A DNA stretch of 64,000 nucleotides from Phanerodontia chrysosporium (lineage: Eukaryota; Basidiomycota; Agaricomycetes; Polyporales; Phanerochaetaceae). Under the pieces are notes generated by a model that made no database searches, was not told the origin of the DNA, and saw nothing but the letters and a program-made list of their open reading frames with translations. Numbering within the stretch: the first letter of the stretch is position 1; each line of letters starts with the position of its first letter. The DNA lies in contig MJGA01000001.1 of NCBI GenBank assembly GCA_001910725.1, forward strand, positions 1,860,001 to 1,924,000, read 5' to 3'. The position numbers and the translations under genes are program-made. Below, piece after piece: positions 30,845 through 41,743 of this stretch.

Positions 30845-32924
30845 TCAGGCCTGGACGTTCAGCCTACGCAAACATCAGCACCACCAACACATGAGCACGA
30901 CATGACATGCAGAGACTCACTGCTCCTGGCCGACGACGTTCCCAACGGGATCGTACAAGCACACATGGTACGTCGCGGGCCCGAACCGGCTGTCGAAGAT
31001 GCCGTCGCACGCCGCGACGCCGCACCCGAGCTGCGTCGTCGCCTTCCACACGACCTGCGTGAAGTGCGTGAACGCAGGGTGCGCAGGGTCGTCTGCAGAA
31101 CCAAGCGCACGGCATCAGCCACAAATTCCACCACACCCGCCCAAACGAGAGACGGGGAACGATAAACAGGAAAAAAAACTCACAGCCATCGCCCGCAAAC
31201 GCCGCCACCGCGGCCTCCGCCCCGAACGCGCCCGTGCCCGCCGCGAGGTTCTCGCCGACGGGGCCCAGCGCGCCGCCCGAGTGGCGGAACTGGCAGCCGT
31301 CCGCCCACGCCTGGGCCTTGCTCGCGAGCGCGGCGCTCCACGCGAGCGGGGGCGCGCCGTGCGCCGCGCGCACGCTGTTGTGGCCGGCGAGGTACGCCTG
31401 CACGTCTACCGTCGGTGCGGGCGGTTCCGCGGTGGGCGCAGAGGTGGATGTGGTGGACGAGGAGGCAGGTGGAGCGAACGTGGCCGAGGACGATGCGCTG
31501 CTTGGCGTCGGTAAGGCGGGCGCGCTCGTGACAGGGAGGGTCGACGTGAAGCTCGATGCTCCAGACCCAGAAGGTGGACTGACGGAGACGACGCGGGTCC
31601 TGGCGAAGAAGTCGCGGCGGACGAAGGTACGTCACTGGTGACGGAAGACAGTACCGCAGAGGTTGCGGCCGTGGGAGTGCCAGCAGCGGTTGTCGCGACG
31701 CTGGTCGAGTCGCTCGCAGCGGTTGCGTCAGAGCTGGCGGAAGCTGTGGAGAAGCTCGAGGGAGTGACCGACAGCGACGGAGGGGTCGTGGGTTGCGAGA
31801 GGCTCGACGAAGGAGTAGCCGCAGGGGGAGAAGGGCTTGAAGTCGGCGTAGGTGCATCGCTCGGAACTGCACTAGAAGACAATACCGGTTCGTCAGTGCT
31901 GACTGGAGGAGGCGACGGGGTGGCAGAAGGTGAGTCTGTGGGCGACGGCGAGCTCGAAAAGACTGTAGCGACTGAGCTGCTCTCGGTTACACTTGACGTG
32001 GACGCGCTGGCTGGAGAGCTGACTGGCGCAACGCTCTGCGTGCTGACCGATGAAGCGGTGGTGTCCAATGAAGAGCTGGTAACCAGGTCCGTGGAACTCG
32101 ACGAGGCGGAGGACACCGAGCTGGAGGTAGGAGTGGGTGTCGCCGAGGTGCTGGACACATCGCTAGAAGACTCGATTACCGAAGTCGAGCTTGAAGACGC
32201 GTCCAACGTAAATGTCGTGGTAGCAGGGAACGACGAGGACATCGACGCCGGGACGTCCGAAGAAACACTAGAGGGCGCCAAGGACGCGCCAGCGCCTGAG
32301 ACGTCCGATGGCGATGTCGAAGGCGTCGCAGAGGAGCTCGCATCCGCGGAAGATGACGCCGATGACAGAGTGGAGGGTACCACAGATGTTGATGGATCGA
32401 GAGATGTCGAAGAGATGGCAGACGTAGATGCCGAAAAGATGGTGGACGATGCTACACTTGATGGTGATACAGACGCGTCCGTGCTCAGCACAGACGCAGC
32501 CGTCGAGGACGGCGGCGGACGGCGTGCTAGACGGCTCCAGAGTCGATGAGGCAGAGGAAAAAGACGAAAACGAAGGCAGAGACGGGGACGAAGAAGAAGA
32601 AGAAGGAGAGAACGTGCTCTCCGACGCGCTGCTGCTCGACGAGGCATCGCCATCCGGCGGCACCTCCGACGGCGGGCCATCGCGCGAGAGCCCGTCAAAG
32701 GGAAAGACCACGCCGCCTGCGGCGCCGGCACCGCTGAACGGCCGGTGCGGCGGCAGCGCAAAGGGCGCGCGGTCCATGAACGGTGCACCTACGGACACCG
32801 CCGTCAGCACCCCGCATCTCGGGACTCACCCCAGGCACAGGGACGTACGCACGACGGGCGCCGCGTGCACGCACGCACATGCGGCACACAGCAGCCACAG
32901 AGCAAGGCCGCGCGGGGCGAACAT
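30845..32924 (-). CDS. Secreted CAP/PR-1-like protein with Ser/Thr-rich stalk
   Basis: The N terminus MFAPRGLALWLLCAACACVHA is a clear signal peptide, followed by a short intron (about 32830-32789). A long Ser/Thr/Pro-rich region, likely heavily O-glycosylated, precedes a C-terminal CAP domain: YLAGHNSVRAAHGAPPLAWS, QFRHSGGALGPVGENLAAGT, an intron near 31180-31095, then FTHFTQVVWKATTQLGCGVA and TYHVCLYDPVGNVVGQEQ. A last intron (about 30860-30926) leads to LNVQA and TGA at 30845-30847. CAP proteins act outside the cell, often in sterol or lipid binding (Pry1-like). Within the stalk the frame changes twice (near 32500 and 31630); introns may explain this, but repeat slippage or error is also possible. 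Confidence 0.8.
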
Positions 32925-33714
32925 GACAACTTGTAGTTAGGAGAAAAGGGAGCGTGGTCCGGTGAAGGAATGTAAGGAGTAGGGCCGGGGAGGCGGTCCC
33001 TGTGTAGGAAGGGCGGGCTCCGGCAGGCAGGGCGCAGCCGCACTAGATGGAGAGGGAAGAGGGAGGGAGGAAGAAGAAGAAGCTGTCGTCAAGACAAGGA
33101 GCCTGTCAAGGCAGTGCCAAAAATACTGGTCCCATCCCCGCCCTTTGTGGCGCCCGGCACGACCGGCAGACGCCCTGATCCCACCCATCGCCTGGCGTCA
33201 TCCACGAGGCACCCACAAGGGCAGAACACACTAGGGACGAGCATACTATTGTAGAAAGAGAACACAACAGTACACCATAAGCAAACGACGCGCGAGACGA
33301 CAGGCTCTATCAGATACAGTGTCGGAAGCACCACTATACTACTACAACAAGGAAAAGTGGGTGGATGGGCGAAGCGCTAGCCGTACAATTGGGGGGTATA
33401 TATAATGCAAGCAACGCTATGTCCCAGGAAAAGAGAGATCGACGCCAGAAATGACCGCGGTGAAGGACGAAGAAGAGGTGGCGATGGTGTTGTAGTGCTA
33501 TGTGCGTGCCCCCTGTTTTGCCGGAAGTGCATGTAGATTTGAGAGATATTCCAGAGTTGAGATAGAAGGCGTGGGAAGAGAACTGGCATGTTGATGCGGC
33601 ATGGCATGAGCAGAGCCGTCCGCCGCCGCCCTCCACCATGGGCTCGCACAGAACCGCAGATCGAGAGCAGGCGCGCGTGTGGGAGCCGTCACTTATGACG
33701 GGAATGGTAGCCTT
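32925..33714. other. Intergenic region, no gene seen
   Basis: It holds the presumed promoter of the CAP gene on the left and the 3' flank of the ACT-domain gene on the right. A short AT-rich part occurs at 33380-33410. Short open frames show no family features. Confidence 0.4.
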
Positions 33715-35880
33715 TCAGCAGGACCGCAGCAGGGCCTGCGCCCGCCGTGCATGCGCCTTATCGACGAGCAGGTTGGCGGTTTTGTACGTCGAGCTGTAAA
33801 GATGGTTGATCCCGTTCTCCTCAAGCGTCCGCGAGTAGCGGTTCACCAGGCCGAATTTATCTGCACCAGCATCAGCCTTCCACGTCCCCGCGAGACCCAC
33901 CACGACGCAAGACACTCACCAAGCCCATACTTGCGGAGATCAATCTGGAGACAGCGGAGCGTGCCCTCCGGCTCGGGCAGCCCCTCCGCGCTGCCCTCGT
34001 CTACATCGGCGGCGTCCGCGTGCGGCGCGCTCGGCGACGCCGCACGCGAGTCGAGCATGTCGAGCTCGCCGCTGCAGATCACCATCGAGCGCTCGCTCGC
34101 GGGGAAGAGCGCGGCGAGGAGCGACACCGGCGCGGTCAGCGACGAGCCCTCGGGCGTGCGCGTGAACGAGAAGAACGGCACGAGCGGCTGTGTCCGCCGC
34201 GGCGCCGCGCGCGTCCTAGGCGCCGACCGCCGCTTTGCGCGCGGACGCAGCATCGCGGTCCTGTCCGAGTCGTAGTGCGGCAGCTCGGGACGCGTAGAGC
34301 GCGCACCGCTGCGCGGAAGCGTGCGGTCGAGCTGGTGCACGGGCGTGTGTGTGTCCTCGTCCTCGTCCTCGCTCGAGGCGTCCACGTCCTCTTCGCTGTC
34401 CTCATCCTCGTCCCACGGCCGCGCCTCCTCGTCGAGGTCAAAGATCGGCGACTCGGACGTCGCGCGGCCTTCCTTGCCCTCGCCGATGCACGGCGTGTCG
34501 GCGCTGCCGACGGTCTCGCACTCGCTGTCGGAAGCGCACGGCGCGCGGTCGCCCGACGCGTAGCAGAGCCCGGCAGACGTGTCGAGCGCGACCCCTAACG
34601 ATGCGACGGACGCGAGATCAGAAGGCTTGAGCGACCTCCTGCGCTGCATGCGCGGCGATGGCGTGCTCGGCGTCGGCAGAATGAGGTCGGGAAACGCAAC
34701 GAGCTTCACTATCTTCAGGCCCCACATGTCAGCAGTGTCGTCTGAGAGGCCGATGCAAGTGAGGTCCGGGTCGAGCACCTGCACGTCGCTGCCCGACGGC
34801 GAGTGACTCAGCGATCGAGTCAGCACAGGCTTGTCCCCTGAGTGGTGAGCGCGATCGGACGTGGAATGGTCGCTGCCATGGCGGCAGTGGACAGGAGACG
34901 ATGCCGACGCCGACCTCATACTGGCGTCCGTGTTACTCCGTGCGCGTGTCAAAACGGCGCCGTTTTCTGGGGTGATAGACGGTGCTGCCGACAAGTCCAG
35001 CAGATGGATGGAAGAATCATCCTCTTCCGCGTGCGTGAGAGGTGAGAGGATAGGCGAGGTTAGCCGCGATAGCTGGGAAGTGAGGTTATCGGGGTCCGAC
35101 TGGTACAGGTCAAATCCTGCTGAACCTAGTAATGACATGACCTCTGCAAGGCGGTGTTCCTTTACCTGCAAAGCATAGTGAGTACATGTGATCGAGAGTA
35201 TTGTGGCAAGTGCAAGCCCAATCCGGATAGACGCGGGCGTCAAGCACCGATAAGCACCAAGAATTTCTAGCAAAGCGAAGATCACGATCCTGGAAGGCCT
35301 GATGGCCAGAGGTATGACGGCACGGGGTCGCATTACGTGCAGCGGGCAAGGACCAAGGTCGAGGAAATGACTGCAGCAGCGATCGGACTTACGAATATGA
35401 AATCGCTCATGTATGAAGATTGATAGAGGATGGAGATGCCAGCGGCAGCGAGGGGAGCAGAGAGCTCATGCACACGAGCTCCTGAGGTGTCTGGAGAGGA
35501 CAGATAGGGTCAGGAGGGCGTCGTATCACACGGGCGTGGTCAGGCTCACCGAGTCCGTCCGAGTGAGAGTCTATCTGCAGGACATTCCACCTCTCGTAAG
35601 ACACCTCCACCGGTTCCCACTCGTCCTGAGAGCGGGGCTTCCGTCGCTGTGCGCGCGAGAGGCGGGCTTCGCGGTTGGCAGCAAGCTCAAAGTCTTTGAG
35701 CGTGTGGTGCTCTGCAAAGATGCTGAGCTCGATCTCGTTGCTGGTGACATTGAGAAAGGTCGGGCTGGGAAGGAGGAGCTGGCGGAGGATAGAGTGTATG
35801 TGGTCGTGGATGCGCGAGCGAGGGATGTGCACGAGGGAGAGCGAGACAGGTAGGAGAGAGACGGTAGCACTGCTGGCCAT
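33715..35880 (-). CDS. CASTOR/GATSL-like ACT-domain protein (putative amino-acid sensor)
   Basis: It starts MASSATVSLLPVSLSLVHIP. The first half has the order seen in animal CASTOR proteins: an N-terminal ACT-like strand region, WNVLQIDSHSDGL, then after introns ISILYQSSYMSDFIFVKEHR and LAEVMSLLGSAGFDLYQSD. The end has EGTLRCLQIDLRKYGL, an intron, then FGLVNRYSRTLEENGINHLY and YKTANLLVDKAHARRAQALL, the second ACT pair. Between them sits a roughly 300-residue disordered insert rich in Ser and acidic residues (for example WDEDEDSEEDVDASSEDEDE). In animals CASTOR1 binds arginine and controls TORC1 through GATOR2. Arginine sensing here is inference only. Stop TGA lies at 33715-33717. Confidence 0.75.
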
Positions 35881-37975
35881 GCGCGCAACGGGGGCGTGAG
35901 CAGGTGGCGAGCGGGCGTGTTAGGGGGTCGTGCTGAGAGCAGTCGTGGCAGCGAGCAGGATACGTGGACCGGCCAGGTAGCGATTTTGAGTGCGCGTGTG
36001 CGGACAGGGAGGCGGCGGCTGGAGGGAGGACGGGGGCAGGGCCCTGGAGTTTTGTAGGGGGACGAAGCAGAGCAGAGACGGGACTCGTGCATCCCGATCC
36101 CGAGGGTCGAGCTACTTTTGACTCGTGCCGGGGACTTCCAATTCGGGACGTGCCTCATTAATGGGACAGCGCGCACGTGGGAGTGAGATCATGGCCGCCA
36201 CCCCCGCGCTGATGCGCCCCTCAGAGCGCCTCGCTGACGGCCCTTGTCCGCTGCTGCTCTGCTGGCCATCGCCTGCTCGCTTGAGCAATCTCGCTTGCTT
36301 GCGCCCGCAAGGCACAGTGCCCCCATTCTGACGTCCATGCCGATGTGCAGTGCCCGGTTCTTTTCTCTCACCCTCCTCTGCGAACCTTCGCAGTCGACGC
36401 CACGTGGCCAGCCCTCTCTCTCGCAATGCGCTGCACTTTATCTTTACCTCCTCCGGTCGGGCGCGCCGGTGCGTACTGCTTGCGTTCCAGAGCCCGTCCT
36501 GCGCAATGCCCAAGTGAATGCTCGACCCCGAACGCGTCCGAGCCGCCTTCCTCGATGACGAGCACGCCGCGATGCGCTGGCGTTCTCCGCCGCAACATGA
36601 CGCAGGTCTCCCTCCACGTTCGCTGGCCGCTGCTTCCCCGCGCCTTTCCTGGACGGCGCAGATCATCCCTCCAATGCCGCAATTCCAGCCCTCGCAGCCC
36701 GCCCTCGCACGCACCCAGACGAGCAGGACGGCACACCCACAGGACCGACGGGCATCGACGCTGTCGCCGAGAACAGGCACAGGACCCTGTTCCCGGCGAC
36801 CTCTGCGCTCGTGCTGCAACGCAGCGTCACCTCTTGGGTCCTCTGCTCCTCGAGGGGCGCCCTGATAACCGCAGCGTTCGGTCGTTCTCCCGAGCATGCC
36901 ACCGCGCCTCAACAGGCCCCGCGCCTGGCCCGGGCGACGCACCCCAGATCGCCTCCGCCAGCGCGCCCAGGGCAAGCCCCCGTCTTCTGCCGCTGCCGCA
37001 CAGCGCCCGGGCCTCGACCGTCGGCCGCGCCATGACGCCTCGCGTCTTCTCTCCTGGTGCCGTGCGAACGGCGCACGCACGGGCTATTGTTTCCTCGCCC
37101 GGCAGCGCAGGCCATGCCGCGCGCGACGTAACTGCAGCGGCAGGCCCGTTCGGGCGCACGGCGCACACCACCCGCGGCACGCCTCGCGCTGCGGCGGGGC
37201 CTACCTCAGCCTGGAGGACCGCGCCGCGAACCCACAGCCGCGTCACGCTTTCCATCGCGGCAGCGACATAGTACGGTACACGTCCTGCCCGCGCAGCAAG
37301 ACGCACTCGCCGTTTTGCTCGATAATCCACCGCGTTCTCGAAGGGGCCACTTCGTTGGTGACACTGCCCGTGAACTCACGAAAAAAAAAACTCGGCAGCG
37401 GCGGCCGACAAGCCGTTCGCGACTCGGACGCGTCCTGTCAGCAACAGCGAGGGTCCTGTGCGAGCCGATCAGCACCCTGGCGCGCTGGGCCCTGCTGGGC
37501 CAGCCGACTGAATGTGTCGGTTTGCCCTGCTCGCAAGGCAGAAGCGATAGTCGATAAGCACATCTGCATTGCCCGGCCGCGCTTGGTTCGCCGTCCCGCC
37601 CCTGCCGTGCTCATCAGCATGGCAGATCTCCTTTCATTCCGGGCTGGTGTTAGGTCGCCGCGGGCAACCGAGTAGCCAGCAATACGCGCAAACGACCCCT
37701 CGCGCTCGGCACACCTCTCAGAGTCGACACGCACGCGCAGCAGATACCAGGAAAATGCAGATACGATAGCCTATTACGACTAATACAATACGATAGATAG
37801 CGATACATACAGTGCGGTATACAATAGCGAGTTGCGAAATGCAGACGTGTCCGTGATGTGCGTGGTATGTGCGTGGTATCAGAAGAACTAGGCTGTGCGG
37901 GTATGCTAAAAGGGAAACCGGGAGGGTACAGTGGGGCGTCGCCTCGCAGAGGCTCGCGTCCAGAACGGCGCGGCG
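35881..37975. other. Long GC-rich intergenic region
   Basis: About 2.1 kb. Open frames of 300 or so residues exist on both strands (36112-37080 minus, 36345-37271 plus), but both are Arg/Ala/Pro-rich with no domain and look like GC-driven shadows. A run of ten A lies at 37381-37390. An AT-rich stretch at 37740-37860 with repeated gata/tac motifs probably is the 3' UTR of the next minus-strand gene. Confidence 0.4.
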
Positions 37976-39574
37976 CTAGGCAGGCACGGCGCGGCGCGCG
38001 ATCGCCTGGTACCAGTCGTCGAACGGCGGGAGCCCGTCCTCGTCGTCCTCGTCGAGCACACGTCGAGCACGGCGGCGTGTCCTTGAGCAGCGGCAGTGCG
38101 CCCGGGGCCGCGAACGCAGCGGCGTGCGTCGGCGTCACGAGCGTATCCGAGCTCGCGTCCGAGTCCGCGTCCGCGTCGCTGCCAGAGTCGCTGGAATCGC
38201 TGCTCGAGTCGCTGCTCGAGTCGGCCTCGTCGACGAACTCGATGCCCTCGATCTCGACCGCAGCGTCCAGCGCGTTCAGCGGCGCGAGCTCCGGCGCCGG
38301 AAGCTCGAGCTCGAGCACGGGCGGGGCGGCGTACAGACGGTGGAAGCAGCATGCGGCAGTGCACCCCGAAGGGTGCGTGAGGAAGCGGCCGCCGTAGCAG
38401 CACTGCGGGGATATGTAGATGCCGTCTAGAGTCCTGAGATCGAGCTCGGGGGCTTCGTGGATGACGACGTGCGGCGCGACAAAGGGATCTACAGAGTCTA
38501 GTATGAGAGCATTGGGTTCGTGAATGTATGACGCCAGCAATGGCTGTGCATAGACGTCAGCTGTCAACTCTCCAGCGTAAACTGTGCTGGCTTCTTACCT
38601 CTCCTGGATCTGTCCACTTGAACGGTCGCTCTATCTGCCTGCAGAAGAGTTCCGAGTCCCAACGTGTGCGAAATGACGCAGCCACGGCACTTGCATGCAT
38701 AGCCTTCGCTTCCATTAGCCTTTGTTCGAGAGAAGCTTCCAGATAATGCACTTACTGCAAGCCTATAGCACCATCGCTGGATCATGGGAATCACATGATA
38801 GAAGACAAGTCGCTCCTGAGCCGCTTTGTCAACCTGTGCAAGTGTGAGCGACGTGTCGAGACCTTTGCGCTGGTGATTACTTACAGTGTGGTGGAAGAGA
38901 GAAGGACTGAAGACCCGGCGTGGTTGTCCAAAGAGGTCAGACTTGTTGAAACTTTCCGGAGAAATATCTGGAGGGTGAACGATGGGATGCGACTGGTCTT
39001 GCCGCCACGGGTATGCAGCCTTGACAATGCCCTCGTCTCTCCGCGGGGGAACCATGAGGTGGTCCACGGATTGCGGAGGAAGCGAGGGCGTATCGTAGCT
39101 GCAATGGCCGCACGGGCAGTAGCATTCAAAAGTCGAGTACATCGGCGGCGTGATGACGATGTGTGGGCAGACCGCGGGCTGTTCAGACTGGATGACGAGC
39201 CCCTGCGAGAGCCCCCATCGTGAGCGGGCCATGATGTGCGCCCGCAGGAGCTCTTCGGGGCCCGCAGCGTCGTCTGCGTCCGGGTCGAACGCCACCTCTG
39301 CGGGCACGGGGATCACTGATTGTGCAGTCTGGCGGGGCGCGGCGTGAGCACGGGCGAGCAGCGCAGAGGCGTGCGGACGTACCAGACCCTCCATGATGCT
39401 GTCAACATACTGCTCGAACTGGGAGAGGTGAGTCGGGGTGAGAGGGCGGGCCAGAGGGTGAGGGGACGCACCTCCTGTGCGGGGCTGGCTCATATCCTGC
39501 GGGCGCGTGGTCTGGCTGCGGCCCACACATGTCGTGCGCAGCGGGCGACAACGATGCGGCGTGTGCACGTTCAT
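37976..39574 (-). CDS. Hypothetical basidiomycete protein with Cys clusters and acidic Ser-rich tail
   Basis: I do not recognise the family. Readable segments are FEQYVDSIMEGLVRP, CPHIVITPPMYSTFECYCPC followed by GHCSYDTPSLPPQ, then FNKSDLFGQPRRVFSPSLFH, two exons later YAQPLLASYIHEPNALILDS, and YISPQCCYGGRFLTHPSGCT followed by AACCFHRLY. A Ser/Asp-rich repeat (SSSDSSSDSSDSGSDADADS) precedes a likely C terminus DEDDEDGLPPFDDWYQAIAR ending at TAG 37976-37978. The two Cys clusters could bind metal. Reaching the last segment requires a frame change near 38065, next to an imperfect 11-bp duplication (gtgctcgacgt), so the 3' model is unsure. The start ATG (39574) is one of several possible. Confidence 0.55.
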
Positions 39575-40302
39575 CTGGGCAGGCGCATTCTGGCTCTGGC
39601 GGGGCCTGGGCCGCGGCGGGCTCCTCGCGGGGCTGGGGGCAGACAGAGTCAACACGTCTGTGCATGGACGGTGGTATCGCGGTGGGTGGGTGGGGAGACA
39701 TACGGGCGTGGTTGAGATGGGTATTCTCGCAGGTTCGCAGCGAGGGCTTATTATAATGCGCGCGGACGGTGCTGTTGTCTGCGGGGGACAGCGACGTCAC
39801 AGACAAGGTCGCCTGGCAACTCCGTTCATGCGGCGAATGCTCCGGAGCGCCCGCTGATCGCCCGCGTTTTCCGTCCCGGCTCGGTCGTCCCCTCTCCGAA
39901 TCTGCCTCCGTTGTCACCGTTGCTGCCGAATATTCCACCCAGCCCCAGAATATCCCCGGCCTATTCCAGTCGTTGCAAGGCCTCTTTTCTTCGTTCTCGA
40001 CCGACGGCTCACTAGTGTGCATGGCGATGTGGTGGTGGAAATGCCCAAGATTGATTGTCAGAGTCGGGAAGTCGAGATGCAGAGGAATGTCAGACTACAA
40101 TGCGGGGGACCATCCCATCTCTATATCAGGATTTCCAGCAGCCTGCGCAAAGTCCGCGCGCCGCCTTCAATTGGCGGGAAACACTGCCTTCACGTTATGC
40201 TCCACAGCCTCTGCGTTGAGATGCCCGCCGGAACAGATTAGTAGCCCTGACGATTACCAGCACCCGCCAGAGCAGGGACGCTCGAGATGCCAACACATAT
40301 CA
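39575..40302. other. Intergenic region, no gene seen
   Basis: It separates two minus-strand genes. It probably holds the promoter of the hypothetical gene and the 3' UTR of the F-box gene. No motifs were recognised. Confidence 0.4.
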
Positions 40303-41292
40303 TCATTCTGCGTATGTACGCGGCCGAGAGTACACAGCAGGTAGGACATCCGCGTCCTCGTCGTTGTCTGGCCCCACCCTTCCTGCCTTCTCCCAGACGC
40401 TCTCGCCGCTCCTTGCTGCGGCGGCCCACTCCGCGCACACGCTCGTCTGCGCGTCGCCGGGGCCCATCATGGGCGACAGGACGACATGCACGCGCGCATC
40501 CGCCCTGCTTGCCGCCGCACACACCGCGCGGAAGCGTGCGCGGGGCGTCTCCGCCGCGGCGGACGCGCGCGCGTTGTAGCGGTCGCGGTGCAGCCACGGG
40601 CGGTGCACCCAGTCGTAGTGGTCCACGGTGAGCACGACCATGCGCAGGCGGGAGCACGCCGCGACAGGCTCGGGGAGCACGCCGCCGGTGTGCGTCGCGC
40701 GGAGGTGCCCGAGCGGGAGCGCGAGGTGCGTGAGCCCCGGGAGGTGCTCGAGCGGGACGTACGGCGTGTGCCGCAGGTCGGTCATCCGCAGGTGTGTGAT
40801 GCCACGTAGCAGCGCGACGGGGCTGACGGACCATGCCGTGCGTGGCGTCGGGTTCAGCAGCGTCAGCGAGCGCAGGGCGGACGTCCCTGGACTGGAGTAC
40901 GGGTTGGCGTACAGTGCGAGCAGGGTTCGTAACGGGTTGATGGAGAGTGCGACGTCTTCGACGTTGGGGCACGCTTTGAAGAGGCCCATTTCTCTTGGCG
41001 ATGACAGCACGTCCACGGTCTCCAGCCAGAGGTGGCGCACATATTCTCCGCATCCGGGAGGCGCGGTCTTGTGAGATAGTTCGATGCAGCCCTTTACTGG
41101 ATAAAGGGAGCCCGCCTTACGTATTACTGTGCCAAATACGTATGGCTTCGCGATATTGCGAACCCATGAGCATACGAGAGATATGCGGAGCGCAGTGTCA
41201 TGCGAAAGAAGGCATGCCTGCTCGAAGATGTGTATCTGCAGCTCGGTTGGAAGACTTGGCAGCGATGATTTATCACCAGATAGGCTGTTCAT
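40303..41292 (-). CDS. F-box-like protein
   Basis: A single-exon 329-residue protein. The N terminus LPSLPTELQIHIFEQACLLS followed by LVCSWVRNIAKPYVF is a typical fungal F-box-like start, which would bind Skp1 in an SCF ubiquitin ligase. The rest has Leu-rich irregular repeats (LRSLTLLNP, LPGLTHLALPLGHLR) and a Tyr/Trp-rich segment (VDHYDWVHRPWLHRDRY). Such proteins are greatly expanded in mushrooms, so the target cannot be guessed. The start ATG at 41292 is the first Met and fits the family. Confidence 0.8.
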   Translation of the reverse strand: MNSLSGDKSSLPSLPTELQIHIFEQACLLSHDTALRISLVCSWVRNIAKPYVFGTVIRKAGSLYPVKGCIELSHKTAPPGCGEYVRHLWLETVDVLSSPREMGLFKACPNVEDVALSINPLRTLLALYANPYSSPGTSALRSLTLLNPTPRTAWSVSPVALLRGITHLRMTDLRHTPYVPLEHLPGLTHLALPLGHLRATHTGGVLPEPVAACSRLRMVVLTVDHYDWVHRPWLHRDRYNARASAAAETPRARFRAVCAAASRADARVHVVLSPMMGPGDAQTSVCAEWAAAARSGESVWEKAGRVGPDNDEDADVLPAVYSRPRTYAE

Positions 41293-41743
41293 CTATTAAC
41301 TGAGAGTGGTGAATGATGACGCTAAACAGAGACTGACTACACTCGCCTTCTGCAGCCTTGAAGCTTGGACGTTTCAGATGGAGGGCCCGACGAGAGACGG
41401 ATGATCACACTACAAGATACCCATCAGATTGGAGATGGCAGTGCGTCTTTTCGAGATGCAAAATCCAGACTATCTACTCACTCGATGTGCACGATACCCC
41501 TAGCTTGCAGATGGTGGCAGCGTAAGTTGGCATTGCACGGGAGTTTGCGCTCGCCGGCCACGTGAGAAACGCGGATCACAAGTCAATCATCCTGATGCGC
41601 CTGATGCGCCGTCGGCATTACTACGTCGCTTGCCAGGATCGCGATCTCTTCACTCCATCGCACATTCCTTTTCGCTACGCGGGCTGTGCCTGCCCTCCTA
41701 ATTCTTCACTCGCTGACTGCGTCTTGTGCTGCTTCAACGCACG
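41293..41743. other. Divergent promoter region between the F-box and SDR genes
   Basis: About 450 bp between divergent genes, so it should hold both promoters. No TATA box or clear motif cluster was seen. Confidence 0.4.

Noticed and set aside
31638..32549. Plus-strand 303-aa acidic open frame
   Set aside because: It is the antisense of the Ser/Thr-rich stalk of the CAP gene; TCN/ACN codons mirror to Glu/Asp/Val-rich text with no motif.
36112..37271. Overlapping 300-aa frames on both strands
   Set aside because: Both are Arg/Ala/Pro-rich with no domain, and both strands are equally open, as expected for GC-rich noncoding DNA.
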